The notes: generated from the letters alone by a model not told the origin. 64,000 nt of DNA from Maniola hyperantus (GCF_902806685.2 NC_048556.1:9510734-9574733); one strand, 5' to 3'; shown: positions 61,101-63,141, counted from the stretch's first letter. Program-made: numbers and translations.

Positions 61101-62697
61101 GTAGTCCGACACCTTAGATTTCGTGGTAAACCACTACGACGACCCTTTAACGTAGGGCCCTAACTACGTAGACCAGTTTGGGTCGCTCCTTCGTCCTGCA
61201 CTTACTGCACGATTGCTCTGTCTACGTAATAATCGTAATATCATATCCTTAGCGATAATTTATGCCATAGTTTATACAACACCAATAAAATTTGCCATCA
61301 GGTGTTCCGAATCCGAGAAAAAGGCAAGCACTCCACAGTCCACTCCTTTACCGGTTGAGCTATTGAGGCTCAAATCTGCATAAAAATAGATAATTAATAA
61401 CAAAAATGTTCACACAGATGGTCTCGCTGCCAAACATCTTGGGCTGCACTATACGCGGCGTTGGAAAAGGGAGGTGAAGCGTTGGATTCCCTCGAACGTG
61501 ATCTAGATTCCGCCGTGGAGAATGTCACTTCGCAACAGCTGGAAGAATTGGAGAAACAGGTATCATAGAAAAAAATCTAACATGGTATAAGTCCCGTAAT
61601 TTGCTATTGCGCTGGAACCATGTCTCATTAACATCGAAATGACGTCATTTTGACGTCAACCGAAATAAAAATATACCATCGGTTCGAAATTTTAGTCTAG
61701 TGCTGACGTCACTAAAATGGCGGCCACGCGCATTAGTAATTTGCGGGACTTGTAGCAGTAGTTCACTGAATTAGAATGGATCCCCAAAAGGAGCTATTGG
61801 AGGATATGCTCCGTAATCTAAATATATAAAAGGAAAAGGTGACTGACTGACTGATCTATCAACGCACAGCTCAAACTACTGGACGGATCGGGCTGAAATT
61901 TGGCATGCAGATAGCTATTATGACGTAGGCATCCGCTAAGAAAGGATTTTTGAAAATTCAACTCCTAATGGGGTGAAATAGGGGTTTAAAATTTGTGTAG
62001 TCCACGCGGACGAAGTCGCGAGCATATGCTAGTTTTTATAATAATACTAAAGTCATGTTTTTGTCATGAAAACTGAAGACAGTAGAAACACAGAAGTCGA
62101 ATACTTTTAAAATATAATGTATAGGATTATTAATTGACTAATTGATACCCGCGACTTCGTACGCGTGCATTTAGGTTTTAAAAATCCCGTGGGAACTTAT
62201 TGATTCGTATAATAATATTGTAAATTGATGACTTGAAAAGAGCAACCGCCGAGTTTCTTGCTGGTTCTTCTCGGTAGGAACGGCATTCCGAACCAGTGGT
62301 AAATTAAACTAGTTAACGATTCAAAAGCACTTGTAATAAGTCTACTTGAATAAAATAAATTCTATTCTATTCTATTCTATTCCCGGGATAAAAAGTAGCC
62401 TGATGGCGCTGTTGTCATTTACTTGCAGTGTTGCACATATCAATGTTAAAATCTTGTACGATGGTACGGAACCCTTTGTGCGCGAGTCGGACTTGCACTT
62501 GACCGAATTTTATTTGATCTTATGGTATTTAAACAGGTCCGAGCCCGTCAACGCGAAGCCAACGAAATAACAGCGATGGGTCGAGCTGTGGTTCGTTCGT
62601 GTGGAGGAACCCTAGCCAACGCTATTCGCGAGCAGCTCGACGCGCATCACTTGCGAGCCAGGCATGCTGCGCTCGGATTGAATAAGCTGCGTGACAA
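9292..62697 (+). CDS. Dys: Dystrophin, N-terminal and rod part (33 exons, 3' end outside window)
   Basis: Dystrophin links cortical F-actin to the dystroglycan complex at the muscle and neuronal membrane. The conceptual protein (about 2,584 codons here) begins [15 protein letters not shown]. It has CH1 (about residues 7-115, with [12 protein letters not shown] and [12 protein letters not shown]), CH2 (about 130-237, with [33 protein letters not shown] and LLDPEDV), then spectrin-type triple helices with their recurring Trp and Leu positions. These CH motifs match the dystrophin/utrophin family more closely than alpha-actinin or beta-spectrin, as judged from memory of the family. Coding segments: 9292-9310, 27448-27509, 29398-29490, 29915-30053, 30385-30506, 32525-32723, 33476-33657, 34451-34666, 35281-35388, 36164-36288, 37068-37252, 37629-37795, 38305-38523, 39421-39624, 39940-40108, 40647-41394, 41926-42068, 42728-43115, 44092-44200, 45181-45325, 46119-46271, 46627-46764, 47443-47568, 48360-48593, 51632-52261, 53858-55042, 55417-55650, 56760-56972, 58023-58502, 59170-59316, 60031-60197, 61418-61559, 62537-62697. 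Phases agree at every junction except for one extra base inside exon 16. An additional small or alternative exon could have been missed. Confidence 0.93.
10613..10815 (+). repeat. REP-D diverged copy
   Basis: gtaagaactctttgattttc, tttcatcaaaatcagttaga, ataattataatattagta. Confidence 0.65.
10845..11043 (+). repeat. SINE-A headless copy
   Basis: Body and (ATG)n tail only, in intron 1. Confidence 0.75.
11640..11950 (-). repeat. SINE-B, full copy, reverse orientation
   Basis: On the minus strand: tRNA-like head (gcgcaatggtaagcgctg, with a B-box-like ggtttcgattc), body with cgaagcctcccaccagac, and tail gagattgcagtcaaaggc. The T-rich edge at 11640 is the poly(A) end. Confidence 0.83.
12296..12738 (+). 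repeat. REP-G, long copy
   Basis: Starts ttagggttcggtacctcaaa, then aaaacggaacccttatcgg, a tctgtctgtctttctgtc run, ctaccttcgtcc-like core, and ends gcgcgagtctgattcgcact. Confidence 0.73.
13225..13412 (+). repeat. REP-E copy
   Basis: Related retroposon tail with gcttatgcccgcgacg, cgttaggggtaaattttcaa and a cagtcagtcggtc end. Confidence 0.7.
13701..13860 (+). repeat. REP-D copy
   Basis: cgcgacttcgtccgcgtgga, a gacagacagacagac run, tttcgcatttataatatta. Followed directly by REP-E. Confidence 0.75.
13862..14118 (+). repeat. REP-E copy
   Basis: actagcttatgctcgcgact through a tcagtcagtcattcagtcagt run and ccttttccttttatat. Inside, a small tcataagt repeat occurs at about 13975-14010. Confidence 0.75.
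14570..14770 (+). repeat. SINE-A diverged copy
   Basis: tRNA-like head with gttcgattccaggc, a shortened body, and no good tail. Confidence 0.72.
15329..15392 (+). repeat. 20-base tandem repeat, about 3 units
   Basis: Unit tgatgactttgtgacgtgac repeated exactly three times. Each unit contains a TGACGT-like half CRE site. Confidence 0.85.
16630..16766 (+). repeat. SINE-A diverged 3' half
   Basis: Matches gagagttctttataatgtt...tgagaggagacccat. Confidence 0.65.
16807..16942. mobile_element. MITE-Q copy 2
   Basis: Left agtacgcgacaggttgaaat, right gacatttcaacctatcgcag, with a gcgggtgtgcg interior. Confidence 0.82.
18528..19005 (-). repeat. REP-H, two copies
   Basis: 18528-18686 and 18835-19005 share gtaatgtcgttaagtttgtt, aagctacattattcctgag and gcgggcgaagccgcgggga. 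A SINE-B head lies between them. Confidence 0.73.
18712..18782 (+). repeat. SINE-B head fragment
   Basis: Only the tRNA-like head (gacctctctggcgcagtgg, cccgggttcgattcccgg). It lacks an anticodon arm expected of a functional tRNA and stops where the SINE body would begin. Confidence 0.65.
19015..19218 (-). repeat. REP-D copy, reverse orientation
   Basis: gtgtctgtctgtctgtct, then aaatccacgcggacgaagtc at the other end. Confidence 0.75.
19700..19935 (-). repeat. SINE-B, headless, reverse orientation
   Basis: Matches the 3' two-thirds of SINE-B. The tRNA-like head is missing after cctcccatcagac. Confidence 0.78.
20110..20517 (-). repeat. REP-G, reverse orientation
   Basis: agtcagactcgcgcactgag, tattttttcgacattttgca, and cctataagggttcctttt at the other end. 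Confidence 0.73.
20705..20800 (+). repeat. REP-D 5' part
   Basis: aaaaatcccgtgggaactct and ccgggatgaaagtaacctat. The 3' half is missing. Confidence 0.6.
20902..21025. mobile_element. Palindromic element of 124 bases
   Basis: gtcgctgaatcgttacttaa on the left pairs with ttaagtaacgattagcgac on the right, and gagacagagctat with tctgtctc near the loop. Confidence 0.8.
21334..22160 (+). repeat. REP-F, long copy
   Basis: Begins actagctgaccctgcgaac, ttcgcctaacagtcgattc. An inner section carries three similar ~110-base units around gcatcaggattgaggagtta (21455-21720). Ends in a (GACA)n run at 22105-22148. Confidence 0.65.
22335..22566 (+). repeat. REP-D copy
   Basis: atgcccgcgacttcgtctgc through tttcgcatttataatatta, complete. 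Confidence 0.78.
23495..23650. mobile_element. MITE-S copy 1
   Basis: Shares gcgcgtggccgccattttagtgacgtcagcactagact and aatttgcgggactta with the copy at 61588-61757, in inverse orientation. Confidence 0.75.
24090..24431 (+). repeat. SINE-B, full copy
   Basis: Head gacctccctggcgcagtgg with cgggttcgattcc, body, and a poly(A) tail of about 14 bases at 24417-24431. It sits inside the 2.4-kb inverted-repeat element. Confidence 0.85.
24436..24722 (+). repeat. Imperfect ~120-base tandem repeat, 2.4 units
   Basis: gaattcttcttttcttcact, cagagatgtctggtttga, cacttcctgtgatatcgagg and aacatctcctggg recur in order from 24436, about 24557 and about 24675. Confidence 0.75.
25412..25806 (+). repeat. SINE-A interrupted by a MITE
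   Basis: Body at 25412-25583 and tail at 25731-25806. The split is made by the 147-base inverted-repeat element at 25584-25730. Confidence 0.83.
25584..25730. mobile_element. 147-base MITE with 6-base target duplication
   Basis: Ends ccagtggcgtgca and tgcacgccactgg are perfect 13-base inverted repeats, flanked by ccaaaa on both sides (25578-25583 and 25731-25736). The uninterrupted SINE-A copies carry this site once. Confidence 0.88.
26126..26315 (-). repeat. REP-F copy, reverse orientation
   Basis: tatataaaaatgaatcgctg, tctcgagaacagctgc, gaatcgactgttaggcggta. Confidence 0.72.
27097..27292. mobile_element. MITE-P copy 4
   Basis: Left cgcagcagaaagtaatgta, right gcacattactttctgccg, with gtagagcgttgtccctgtca inside. 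An extra internal duplication (ctctacattgtagagtgttg) is present. Confidence 0.8.
27448..27509 (+). CDS. Dys: Dystrophin coding exon 2 (CH1 start)
   Basis: Acceptor ttttcag, donor gtttgt. Encodes [20 protein letters not shown], which includes the first actin-contact helix of CH1. Enters in phase 1 and leaves in phase 0. Confidence 0.95.
27640..27930 (-). repeat. REP-G-like composite in intron 2
   Basis: gacctacctacctgccaa, aacgggaagtaccctgtagg, cctataagggttccgttttt. The left part (ctctacccaaagggtaaaac) is of a related but different type. Confidence 0.68.
28578..28852. repeat. REP-E pair in head-to-head inverted arrangement
   Basis: 28578-28745 reads forward (gctcgcgacttagtccgcg) and 28746-28852 reads in reverse (gacgaagtcgcgagcataag). 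Together they can form a long hairpin. Confidence 0.77.
29398..29490 (+). CDS. Dys: Dystrophin coding exon 3 (CH1)
   Basis: 31 whole codons, acceptor atttcag, donor gtgagt. Contains [20 protein letters not shown], the CH-domain core with the LxDGxxLLxLLE pattern. Confidence 0.95.
29915..30053 (+). CDS. Dys: Dystrophin coding exon 4 (CH1 end)
   Basis: Acceptor cacag, donor gtaagg. Encodes [15 protein letters not shown] and [17 protein letters not shown], the conserved end of CH1. Leaves in phase 1. Confidence 0.95.
30385..30506 (+). CDS. Dys: Dystrophin coding exon 5 (CH1-CH2 linker)
   Basis: Acceptor ttccag, donor gtaaga. Encodes [19 protein letters not shown] and [19 protein letters not shown], the last CH1 helix, the linker and the start of CH2. 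Confidence 0.95.
30544..31087 (-). mobile_element. 5'-truncated non-LTR retrotransposon (R1/Jockey-like ORF2 C-terminus)
   Basis: On the minus strand the frame reads through [40 protein letters not shown] and [20 protein letters not shown], ending at a stop at 30634. The Cys/His pattern and the [11 protein letters not shown] motif are typical of the region after the reverse transcriptase/RNase H in R1- and Jockey-type elements. A GAA-rich tail lies at the 3' end (30544-30565 on +). It is flanked by a 12-base direct repeat (ggacttccactt at 30532-30543 and 31088-31099), so this is a clean target-primed insertion, 37 bases after the exon 5 donor. Confidence 0.82.
31437..32144 (-). mobile_element. 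Retrotransposon C-terminal fragment with restriction-like endonuclease signature
   Basis: An uninterrupted 235-codon frame with no host-gene resemblance I can place. It has a Cys/His cluster ([17 protein letters not shown]), then [10 protein letters not shown] and, 15 residues after RPD, an Asp in WDATCVDT. This order (zinc knuckle, then RPD...D) is that of the restriction-like endonuclease at the end of R2/R4-type non-LTR retrotransposons. The frame ends [28 protein letters not shown] and [20 protein letters not shown]. The element is 5'-truncated: no reverse transcriptase is present, and the first codons are preceded by a stop. The family assignment is tentative. Confidence 0.65.
32152..32321. 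mobile_element. MITE-P copy 5
   Basis: Left gggcagaaagtaatgtacat, right tactttctgccgcgcactgt. It abuts the 5' end of the retrotransposon fragment at 31437-32144. Confidence 0.82.
32525..32723 (+). CDS. Dys: Dystrophin coding exon 6 (CH2)
   Basis: Acceptor tttacag, donor gtaaca. Encodes [20 protein letters not shown], then the HRWRP and [19 protein letters not shown] motifs. This is the most recognisable part of the CH2 domain and the strongest evidence that the gene is dystrophin. Confidence 0.97.
32815..32935. repeat. Repeat family U copy 1 (intron 6)
   Basis: Shares gacccccttgataaaagac, aggttcgaaactaa-like core, cgtcgactg and atatataatgttataa with 35943-36055. Confidence 0.65.
32985..33135. 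mobile_element. MITE-P copy 6
   Basis: Left gtacagtacacgacagaatg, right attttctgcctcgcattgta, in intron 6. Confidence 0.78.
33476..33657 (+). CDS. Dys: Dystrophin coding exon 7 (CH2 end, hinge 1 start)
   Basis: Acceptor tttcag, donor gtacag. Encodes [20 protein letters not shown] then QSLPH, which closes CH2, followed by a Glu/Thr-rich segment resembling the start of hinge 1. Note that an ORF starting at the ATG inside the acceptor region is not real: the frame enters in phase 1. Confidence 0.93.
34451..34666 (+). CDS. Dys: Dystrophin coding exon 8 (hinge 1 to rod)
   Basis: 72 whole codons, acceptor atttcag, donor gtaaat. It opens with the flexible stretch [12 protein letters not shown] and goes on to a helical segment ending [13 protein letters not shown], which starts the first spectrin-like repeat. 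Confidence 0.88.
34995..35225 (-). repeat. REP-D copy, reverse orientation
   Basis: ctactaatattataaatgtg, a run of tgtttggatgtttagatg, and atccacgcggacgaagtc. Ends 55 bases before exon 9, and is followed by a small (ACGACT)n run. Confidence 0.73.
35281..35388 (+). CDS. Dys: Dystrophin coding exon 9 (rod)
   Basis: 36 whole codons, acceptor attacag, donor gtgaag. [20 protein letters not shown] is an amphipathic helix of a spectrin-like repeat. Confidence 0.88.
35440..35880 (+). repeat. SINE-A interrupted by a palindromic element
   Basis: tRNA-like head and body up to about 35562, continuing at 35732 (gatcgtgaggaaacctgc). It lies 52 bases after the exon 9 donor. Confidence 0.8.
35563..35731. 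mobile_element. Palindromic MITE inside SINE-A
   Basis: Arms of about 70 bases: gccccccaattgtgtaagaa on the left is matched by its complement ending at 35731, with only a few mismatches. The spacer is about 20 bases. Confidence 0.85.
35943..36055. repeat. Repeat family U copy 2 (intron 9)
   Basis: gaacggactcccttgaaaaa, ggataggttcgaaactaat, gctaacgtcgactaaacacg. It appears to have inserted into the tail of the SINE-A copy there. Confidence 0.63.
36164..36288 (+). CDS. Dys: Dystrophin coding exon 10 (rod)
   Basis: Acceptor ttgcag, donor gtacgt. Encodes [20 protein letters not shown], with the typical helix-A/C Trp. Leaves in phase 2, and the split Arg codon joins exon 11 to read [10 protein letters not shown]. 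Confidence 0.88.
36408..36788 (-). repeat. REP-G in intron 10, reverse orientation
   Basis: aaaccggccaagtgcgagtc at one end and ccttttgaggtacggaaccc at the other, with a (GACA)n run at 36698-36733. Confidence 0.75.
37068..37252 (+). CDS. Dys: Dystrophin coding exon 11 (rod)
   Basis: Acceptor ttgcag, donor gtgagt. [18 protein letters not shown] matches the WLxxxE start of a spectrin repeat, and the exon ends in an Asp-rich [10 protein letters not shown]. Leaves in phase 1. Confidence 0.88.
37629..37795 (+). CDS. Dys: Dystrophin coding exon 12 (rod)
   Basis: Acceptor taacag, donor gtatgt. Encodes [20 protein letters not shown] and [20 protein letters not shown], two helices of a spectrin repeat. 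GC-rich codon use is higher than in exons 16-18. Confidence 0.88.
37905..38285. other. GC-rich block before exon 13, unexplained
   Basis: Starts ccccgcgtgggggagccccg and stays GC-rich and repeat-like (gaggccgtggcgtgagtcca) up to 20 bases before exon 13. No coding frame matches dystrophin. Probably the 3' part of an unrecognised transposon. Confidence 0.5.
38305..38523 (+). CDS. Dys: Dystrophin coding exon 13 (rod)
   Basis: 73 whole codons, acceptor tttacag, donor gtaagt. Helical content throughout, for example [20 protein letters not shown] and [18 protein letters not shown]. Confidence 0.88.
39213..39393 (-). repeat. SINE-C, reverse orientation, next to the exon 14 acceptor
   Basis: T-run, then gaatattagccatgttaaatg, and a tRNA-like head on the minus strand (agcctcaatagctcaaccgg, gttcaaaccccgcc). 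The head ends 27 bases before exon 14. Confidence 0.83.
39421..39624 (+). CDS. Dys: Dystrophin coding exon 14 (rod with Thr run)
   Basis: 68 whole codons, acceptor tttacag, donor gtgagt. A Thr-rich stretch ([10 protein letters not shown]) sits in the middle before [11 protein letters not shown], so this exon carries a linker or hinge-like insertion. A SINE ends only 27 bases before the exon. Confidence 0.85.
39835..39923 (-). repeat. SINE-B fragment ending at the exon 15 acceptor
   Basis: Shows tcaggtacaagttagcc and gggctaacctggaagg, with a deletion between them. SINE sequence runs to about 39923, 16 bases before exon 15. Confidence 0.75.
39940..40108 (+). CDS. Dys: Dystrophin coding exon 15 (rod)
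   Basis: Acceptor gttccag, donor gtaatt. Encodes [20 protein letters not shown], with a small internal DQSR duplication, followed by a charged coil. Leaves in phase 1. The sequence just upstream of the acceptor is SINE-derived. Confidence 0.86.
40118..40262. repeat. REP-G end plus a second repeat tail in intron 15
   Basis: tggttccgtacctcaaaagg, then gatgttaagtgattactgtc and tgatgcgttgccggccttt, which is the inverse of the tail at 42235-42375. Confidence 0.62.
40425..40614 (+). repeat. REP-D copy in intron 15
   Basis: gtcccgtgggaaccct, cgttaaacggatgagccgtg-like core, tttcgcatttataatatta. Ends 32 bases before exon 16. Confidence 0.72.
40647..41394 (+). CDS. Dys: Dystrophin coding exon 16 (rod), one-base frameshift
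   Basis: A long exon of about 248 codons, acceptor tttcag, donor gtaagg. The incoming frame reads through NKKNADLTN to a TGA at 41093-41095. From about 41090 the helical sequence continues in the next frame ([20 protein letters not shown]). The shift maps to an A8 run at 41069-41076. With seven A bases both frames join and the outgoing phase matches exon 17. Either the run is misread or the allele is broken. Confidence 0.88.
41738..41900 (+). repeat. ~75-base tandem duplication in intron 16
   Basis: aataaagaattgttcacta, ctcatttctattttaac, tttttactttttatttttga occur twice, with small changes. Confidence 0.72.
41926..42068 (+). CDS. Dys: Dystrophin coding exon 17 (rod)
   Basis: Acceptor tttcag, donor gtaagt. 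Encodes [20 protein letters not shown], a typical start of a spectrin repeat, then [12 protein letters not shown]. Leaves in phase 0. Confidence 0.88.
42235..42375. repeat. Repeat tail in intron 17
   Basis: gtcggcaacgcatcggcggt, tgtcatgggcggcggt-like core, acatcaggtgacccgcctgc. It matches the reverse of 40185-40255. Confidence 0.62.
42510..42686 (+). repeat. REP-D diverged copy in intron 17
   Basis: tgagtactctttgatttttc, a gacagacacac run, tatattattagtatga. Ends 41 bases before exon 18. Confidence 0.65.
42728..43115 (+). CDS. Dys: Dystrophin coding exon 18 (rod)
   Basis: Acceptor tttag, donor gtgagt, 129 codons plus one base. Strong coiled-coil composition with [20 protein letters not shown], where the WLxxxE motif marks a new repeat. 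Confidence 0.9.
43365..43953. mobile_element. GC-rich inverted-repeat transposon in intron 18
   Basis: Left end tgtacgcatctgagctgcgc, right end gcagctcaggtgcgtacgca, about 40 paired bases each. The interior is rich in gcgc and has no long frame. Confidence 0.8.
44092..44200 (+). CDS. Dys: Dystrophin coding exon 19 (rod)
   Basis: Acceptor gtttag, donor gtgagt. Encodes [20 protein letters not shown] and [16 protein letters not shown]. Enters in phase 1 and leaves in phase 2, so its phase links exons 18 and 20. It is flanked on both sides by inverted-repeat transposons. Confidence 0.87.
44254..44672. mobile_element. Inverted-repeat transposon in intron 19
   Basis: Left gcagtggtccgaccgccgg, right cggcggtcggaccactgcc. 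Interior with repeated gctgagcgac/ctcgctcagc motifs and no transposase. Confidence 0.82.
45181..45325 (+). CDS. Dys: Dystrophin coding exon 20 (rod)
   Basis: Acceptor taccag, donor gtgagt. Encodes [20 protein letters not shown], a spectrin-repeat helix A with its Trp residues. A SINE begins 16 bases after the donor. Confidence 0.88.
45341..45512 (+). repeat. SINE-C after the exon 20 donor
   Basis: Head tagcctcgatagctcaacgg with ggttcaaatcccacc, then ctactcctagcacaagc and the tail aatttggctaatattc. It starts 16 bases after the exon 20 end. Confidence 0.8.
45831..45997 (+). mobile_element. RTE-like LINE fragment, ORF C-terminus
   Basis: Reads [13 protein letters not shown], then after frame breaks [20 protein letters not shown] followed by TWDSTG and a stop. 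This is the well-known tail (RRW.D.L...REAFAQ.WD) of insect endonuclease-reverse transcriptase LINEs. Broken by a stop and frame change in the middle. Confidence 0.7.
46119..46271 (+). CDS. Dys: Dystrophin coding exon 21 (rod)
   Basis: 51 whole codons, acceptor gtatag, donor gtaaga. Contains [20 protein letters not shown] and [14 protein letters not shown], with the helix-C RRWESL motif. Confidence 0.88.
46314..46531 (-). repeat. REP-E copy in intron 21, reverse orientation
   Basis: ataaaaggaaaaggtgactg through cggacgaagtcgcgagcata, followed by an (AT)n run. Confidence 0.77.
46627..46764 (+). CDS. Dys: Dystrophin coding exon 22 (rod)
   Basis: 46 whole codons, acceptor aacag, donor gtaaaa. 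Encodes [20 protein letters not shown] then [15 protein letters not shown], the start of a repeat. Confidence 0.87.
47038..47233 (+). repeat. REP-D copy in intron 22
   Basis: aataccgtgggaactct, gataaaaagtagcctatgtc, tttcgcatttataatatta. Confidence 0.77.
47443..47568 (+). CDS. Dys: Dystrophin coding exon 23 (rod)
   Basis: 42 whole codons, acceptor tcgtag, donor gtaatg. Encodes [20 protein letters not shown] and [14 protein letters not shown], helical throughout. Confidence 0.87.
47878..48071 (-). repeat. REP-F copy in intron 23, reverse orientation
   Basis: Close match to the 26126 copy. REP-D follows without a gap. Confidence 0.75.
48072..48288 (-). repeat. REP-D copy in intron 23, reverse orientation
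   Basis: actaatattataaatgcgaa, ggtacagagatagcttgcat, aatccacgcggacgaagtcg. Ends about 70 bases before exon 24. Confidence 0.78.
48360..48593 (+). CDS. Dys: Dystrophin coding exon 24 (rod)
   Basis: 78 whole codons, acceptor gaacag, donor gtaagt. A Glu/Ser-rich turn ([18 protein letters not shown]) joins two helices. A diverged copy of part of this exon lies 45 bases downstream. Confidence 0.87.
48639..48700 (+). pseudogene. Relic of a partial exon 24 duplication
   Basis: The sequence agaagcagaatcagaagcaa and the following cgcgacttgcgac...actgacgcgtgc match exon 24 bases 48440-48500 closely, with a small deletion after gcgtgc. Not in a usable exon context. Confidence 0.75.
48701..51631 (+). 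other. Dys: Dystrophin intron 24, 3' part
   Basis: No further exon is required by the phases (exon 24 and exon 25 both join in phase 0). Apart from the SINE-A copy at 50369, it is AT-rich. 50200-50300 and 51110-51190 each carry a 'gaagtcggtt' repeat end, and 49650-49700 a fragment related to the LINE tail (gagcaaccgctgagtg). Confidence 0.6.
50369..50682 (-). repeat. SINE-A, full copy, reverse orientation
   Basis: The complete element from (ATC)n tail to tRNA-like head (taaccactaggctatcac) in intron 24. Confidence 0.85.
51632..52261 (+). CDS. Dys: Dystrophin coding exon 25 (rod)
   Basis: 210 whole codons, acceptor ccacag, donor gtaagt. Covers about two spectrin repeats ([40 protein letters not shown]). 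The frame is open upstream of the acceptor by chance, so the exon start was set at the ccacag site. Confidence 0.9.
52498..52727 (-). repeat. REP-E copy in intron 25 with long (GACT)n run
   Basis: The (GACT)n run at about 52520-52580 has some 15 units, then atctatcaacgcacagct and acgaagtcgcgagcataagc. Confidence 0.78.
52740..53857 (+). other. Dys: Dystrophin intron 25, repeat-poor 3' part
   Basis: About 1.1 kb without recognised repeats just before the long exon 26, which is unusual for this window. It could hold a regulatory element or an internal promoter, but no start exon is visible. Confidence 0.4.
53858..55042 (+). CDS. Dys: Dystrophin coding exon 26 (long low-complexity, acidic Ser/Pro block)
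   Basis: 395 whole codons, acceptor ttgcag, donor gtattg. The composition is unlike the rod: rich in Ser, Thr, Pro, Glu and Lys ([36 protein letters not shown]), with few heptad-like leucines, so probably disordered. PPLPP and PPPTP are SH3- or WW-like proline patches, and SP/TP sites could be phosphorylated. It lies between spectrin repeats, so I infer a giant hinge. The frame continues only six codons past the donor to a stop at 55058-55060. Confidence 0.85.
55417..55650 (+). CDS. Dys: Dystrophin coding exon 27 (disordered block continued)
   Basis: 78 whole codons, acceptor ttatag, donor gtaagt. The Ser/Pro/Lys composition continues ([20 protein letters not shown]). It can be skipped or included without changing frame. 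Confidence 0.83.
55651..56306 (+). other. Dys: Dystrophin intron 27, 5' part
   Basis: AT-rich with no exon. A weak REP-D-like remnant (atcggttaagccgttcaatt, cagacagacgaacactttcg) lies at 56245-56300. The rest of intron 27 holds SINE-C and repeat family T. Confidence 0.55.
56307..56478 (+). repeat. SINE-C in intron 27
   Basis: Same head and body with several changes (agccccaatagctcacgg). Confidence 0.78.
56527..56710. repeat. Repeat family T copy 2
   Basis: Inverse orientation to the copy at 5425-5640. It lies 50 bases upstream of exon 28. Confidence 0.72.
56760..56972 (+). CDS. Dys: Dystrophin coding exon 28 (rod resumes)
   Basis: 71 whole codons, acceptor taccag, donor gttagt. An acidic lead ([20 protein letters not shown]) is followed by the helix [21 protein letters not shown] broken copy of this exon lies about 500 bases downstream. 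Confidence 0.86.
57278..57462 (+). pseudogene. Broken copy of dystrophin exon 28
   Basis: Nearly identical to the 3' 180 bases of exon 28 and the first bases of its intron (gttagtgtac). Two bases (gc) are missing after ggcggcgtg, giving a stop in the original frame at 57433-57435. No convincing acceptor precedes it. Confidence 0.85.
57538..57706 (+). repeat. ~85-base tandem duplication in intron 28
   Basis: cataagttgcctgtcctgcg, tatcttaagcc and catctgttcttcgaggattt occur twice. Confidence 0.75.
57858..57922 (-). repeat. LINE-type tail, reverse orientation (intron 28)
   Basis: agaatagaatagaatttatt and caagtgcttttgaatcgtc match the inverse of the 62225 copy. About 100 bases before exon 29. 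Confidence 0.62.
58023..58502 (+). CDS. Dys: Dystrophin coding exon 29 (rod)
   Basis: 160 whole codons, acceptor attcag, donor gtaagt. Encodes more than one spectrin repeat ([34 protein letters not shown]), ending with a Lys-rich PKKDKKKL. Confidence 0.9.
58937..59138 (-). repeat. SINE-B fragment ending near the exon 30 acceptor
   Basis: T-rich end, then acaagttagcccttgactgc through cgcttggcggcacgg. It stops in the middle of the body at about 59138, 31 bases before exon 30. Confidence 0.8.
59170..59316 (+). CDS. Dys: Dystrophin coding exon 30 (rod)
   Basis: 49 whole codons, acceptor acatag, donor gtaaga. Encodes [20 protein letters not shown] and [22 protein letters not shown] fragment ends about 32 bases upstream of the exon. 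Confidence 0.86.
59550..59862 (+). repeat. REP-D, two partial copies in tandem
   Basis: The first part is 59556-59665 (tccgtgggaactctttga), the second 59668-59862, restarting at gtccgcgacttcgtcggc and ending cacactttcgcatttgtaat. Confidence 0.7.
60031..60197 (+). CDS. Dys: Dystrophin coding exon 31 (rod)
   Basis: Acceptor gtacag, donor gtaatt. Encodes [20 protein letters not shown] and [20 protein letters not shown], spectrin-repeat helices. Leaves in phase 2. Confidence 0.88.
60231..60528 (+). repeat. SINE-A, full copy
   Basis: tRNA-like head tgtgatagcctagtggttag to the (ATG)n tail, starting 33 bases after the exon 31 donor. Confidence 0.85.
60826..60996 (-). repeat. SINE-C in intron 31, reverse orientation
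   Basis: Nearly identical to the copy at 39213-39393, including the T-run end. Confidence 0.82.
61336..61372 (-). repeat. SINE-C head fragment
   Basis: Only cagtccactcctttaccgg and ttgagctattgaggct are present, 45 bases before exon 32. Confidence 0.65.
61418..61559 (+). CDS. Dys: Dystrophin coding exon 32 (rod)
   Basis: Acceptor cacacag, donor gtatca. The split Arg codon continues as [20 protein letters not shown], then LEELEKQ. Leaves in phase 0. Confidence 0.87.
61588..61757. mobile_element. MITE-S copy 2
   Basis: Starts aagtcccgtaatttgc and ends aatttgcgggactt, giving short inverted ends. The interior has paired tgacgtcat/atgacgtca sites. Located 28 bases after the exon 32 donor. Confidence 0.75.
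61813..62033 (-). repeat. REP-E copy in intron 32, reverse orientation
   Basis: aaaaggaaaaggtgactgac through gacgaagtcgcgagcatatg. Confidence 0.77.
62225..62385 (+). repeat. LINE-type tail in intron 32
   Basis: gaaaagagcaaccgccgagt, gattcaaaagcacttgtaat, tctacttgaataaaataaat and a (TCTAT)n tail. A related end in reverse is at 57858-57920. Confidence 0.65.
62537..62697 (+). CDS. Dys: Dystrophin coding exon 33 (rod, last in window)
   Basis: Acceptor aaacag, donor gtaagt. Encodes [20 protein letters not shown] and [17 protein letters not shown]. Leaves in phase 2, so at least one more exon lies outside the window. Three incomplete copies of it follow in the intron. Confidence 0.85.
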
Positions 62698-62720
62698 GTA
62701 AGTCTCTTTACATACTGTAC

Positions 62721-62920
62721 CATCATCATCATCAACCGATAGATGGCCACTGCTGGACATAGGCCTCTTGTAAGTAGTTCTACACGCCACGGTCTTGAAT
62801 CCAGCGGCTCTCTGTGACTCGTTTGATGTCGTCTGTCCATCTAGTGGAGGATCTTCCAACGCTACGCTTTGCGCTGCGAGGTTGCCGTTCTAGCATCTTG
62901 GGACCCCAATTGCATCCTTA
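62721..62920 (-). mobile_element. RTE-like LINE 3' fragment, copy 1
   Basis: On the minus strand it reads STRWTDDIKRVTESRW and, after a break, EAYVQQWPSIG, the C-terminal tail of RTE-type endonuclease-reverse transcriptases. A (ATC)n tail follows it. Located 23 bases after the exon 33 donor. Confidence 0.75.
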
Positions 62921-62978
62921 TCGCACTGCATTCGATGTGAATTCGAGAATTCTCGATTTTAAGTAGCCATGTATGAGT

Positions 62979-63123
62979 GCGAAGCCAACGAAATAACAGC
63001 GATGGGTCGAGCTGTGGTTCGTTCGTGTGGAGGCACCCTAGCCAACGCTATTCGCGAGCAGCTCGACGCGCATCACTTGCGAGCCAGGCATGCTGCACTT
63101 GGATTGAATAAACTGCGTGATAA
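62979..63123 (+). pseudogene. Broken second copy of dystrophin exon 33
   Basis: Nearly identical to 62553-62697, but it lacks the first 16 exon bases and the acceptor. The sequence before it (ccatgtatgagt) is unrelated to the intron 32 end. The donor-like gtaagc is kept. Lies 426 bases after the first copy. Confidence 0.85.
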
Positions 63124-63141
63124 GTAAGCCTCTATGGAGTA

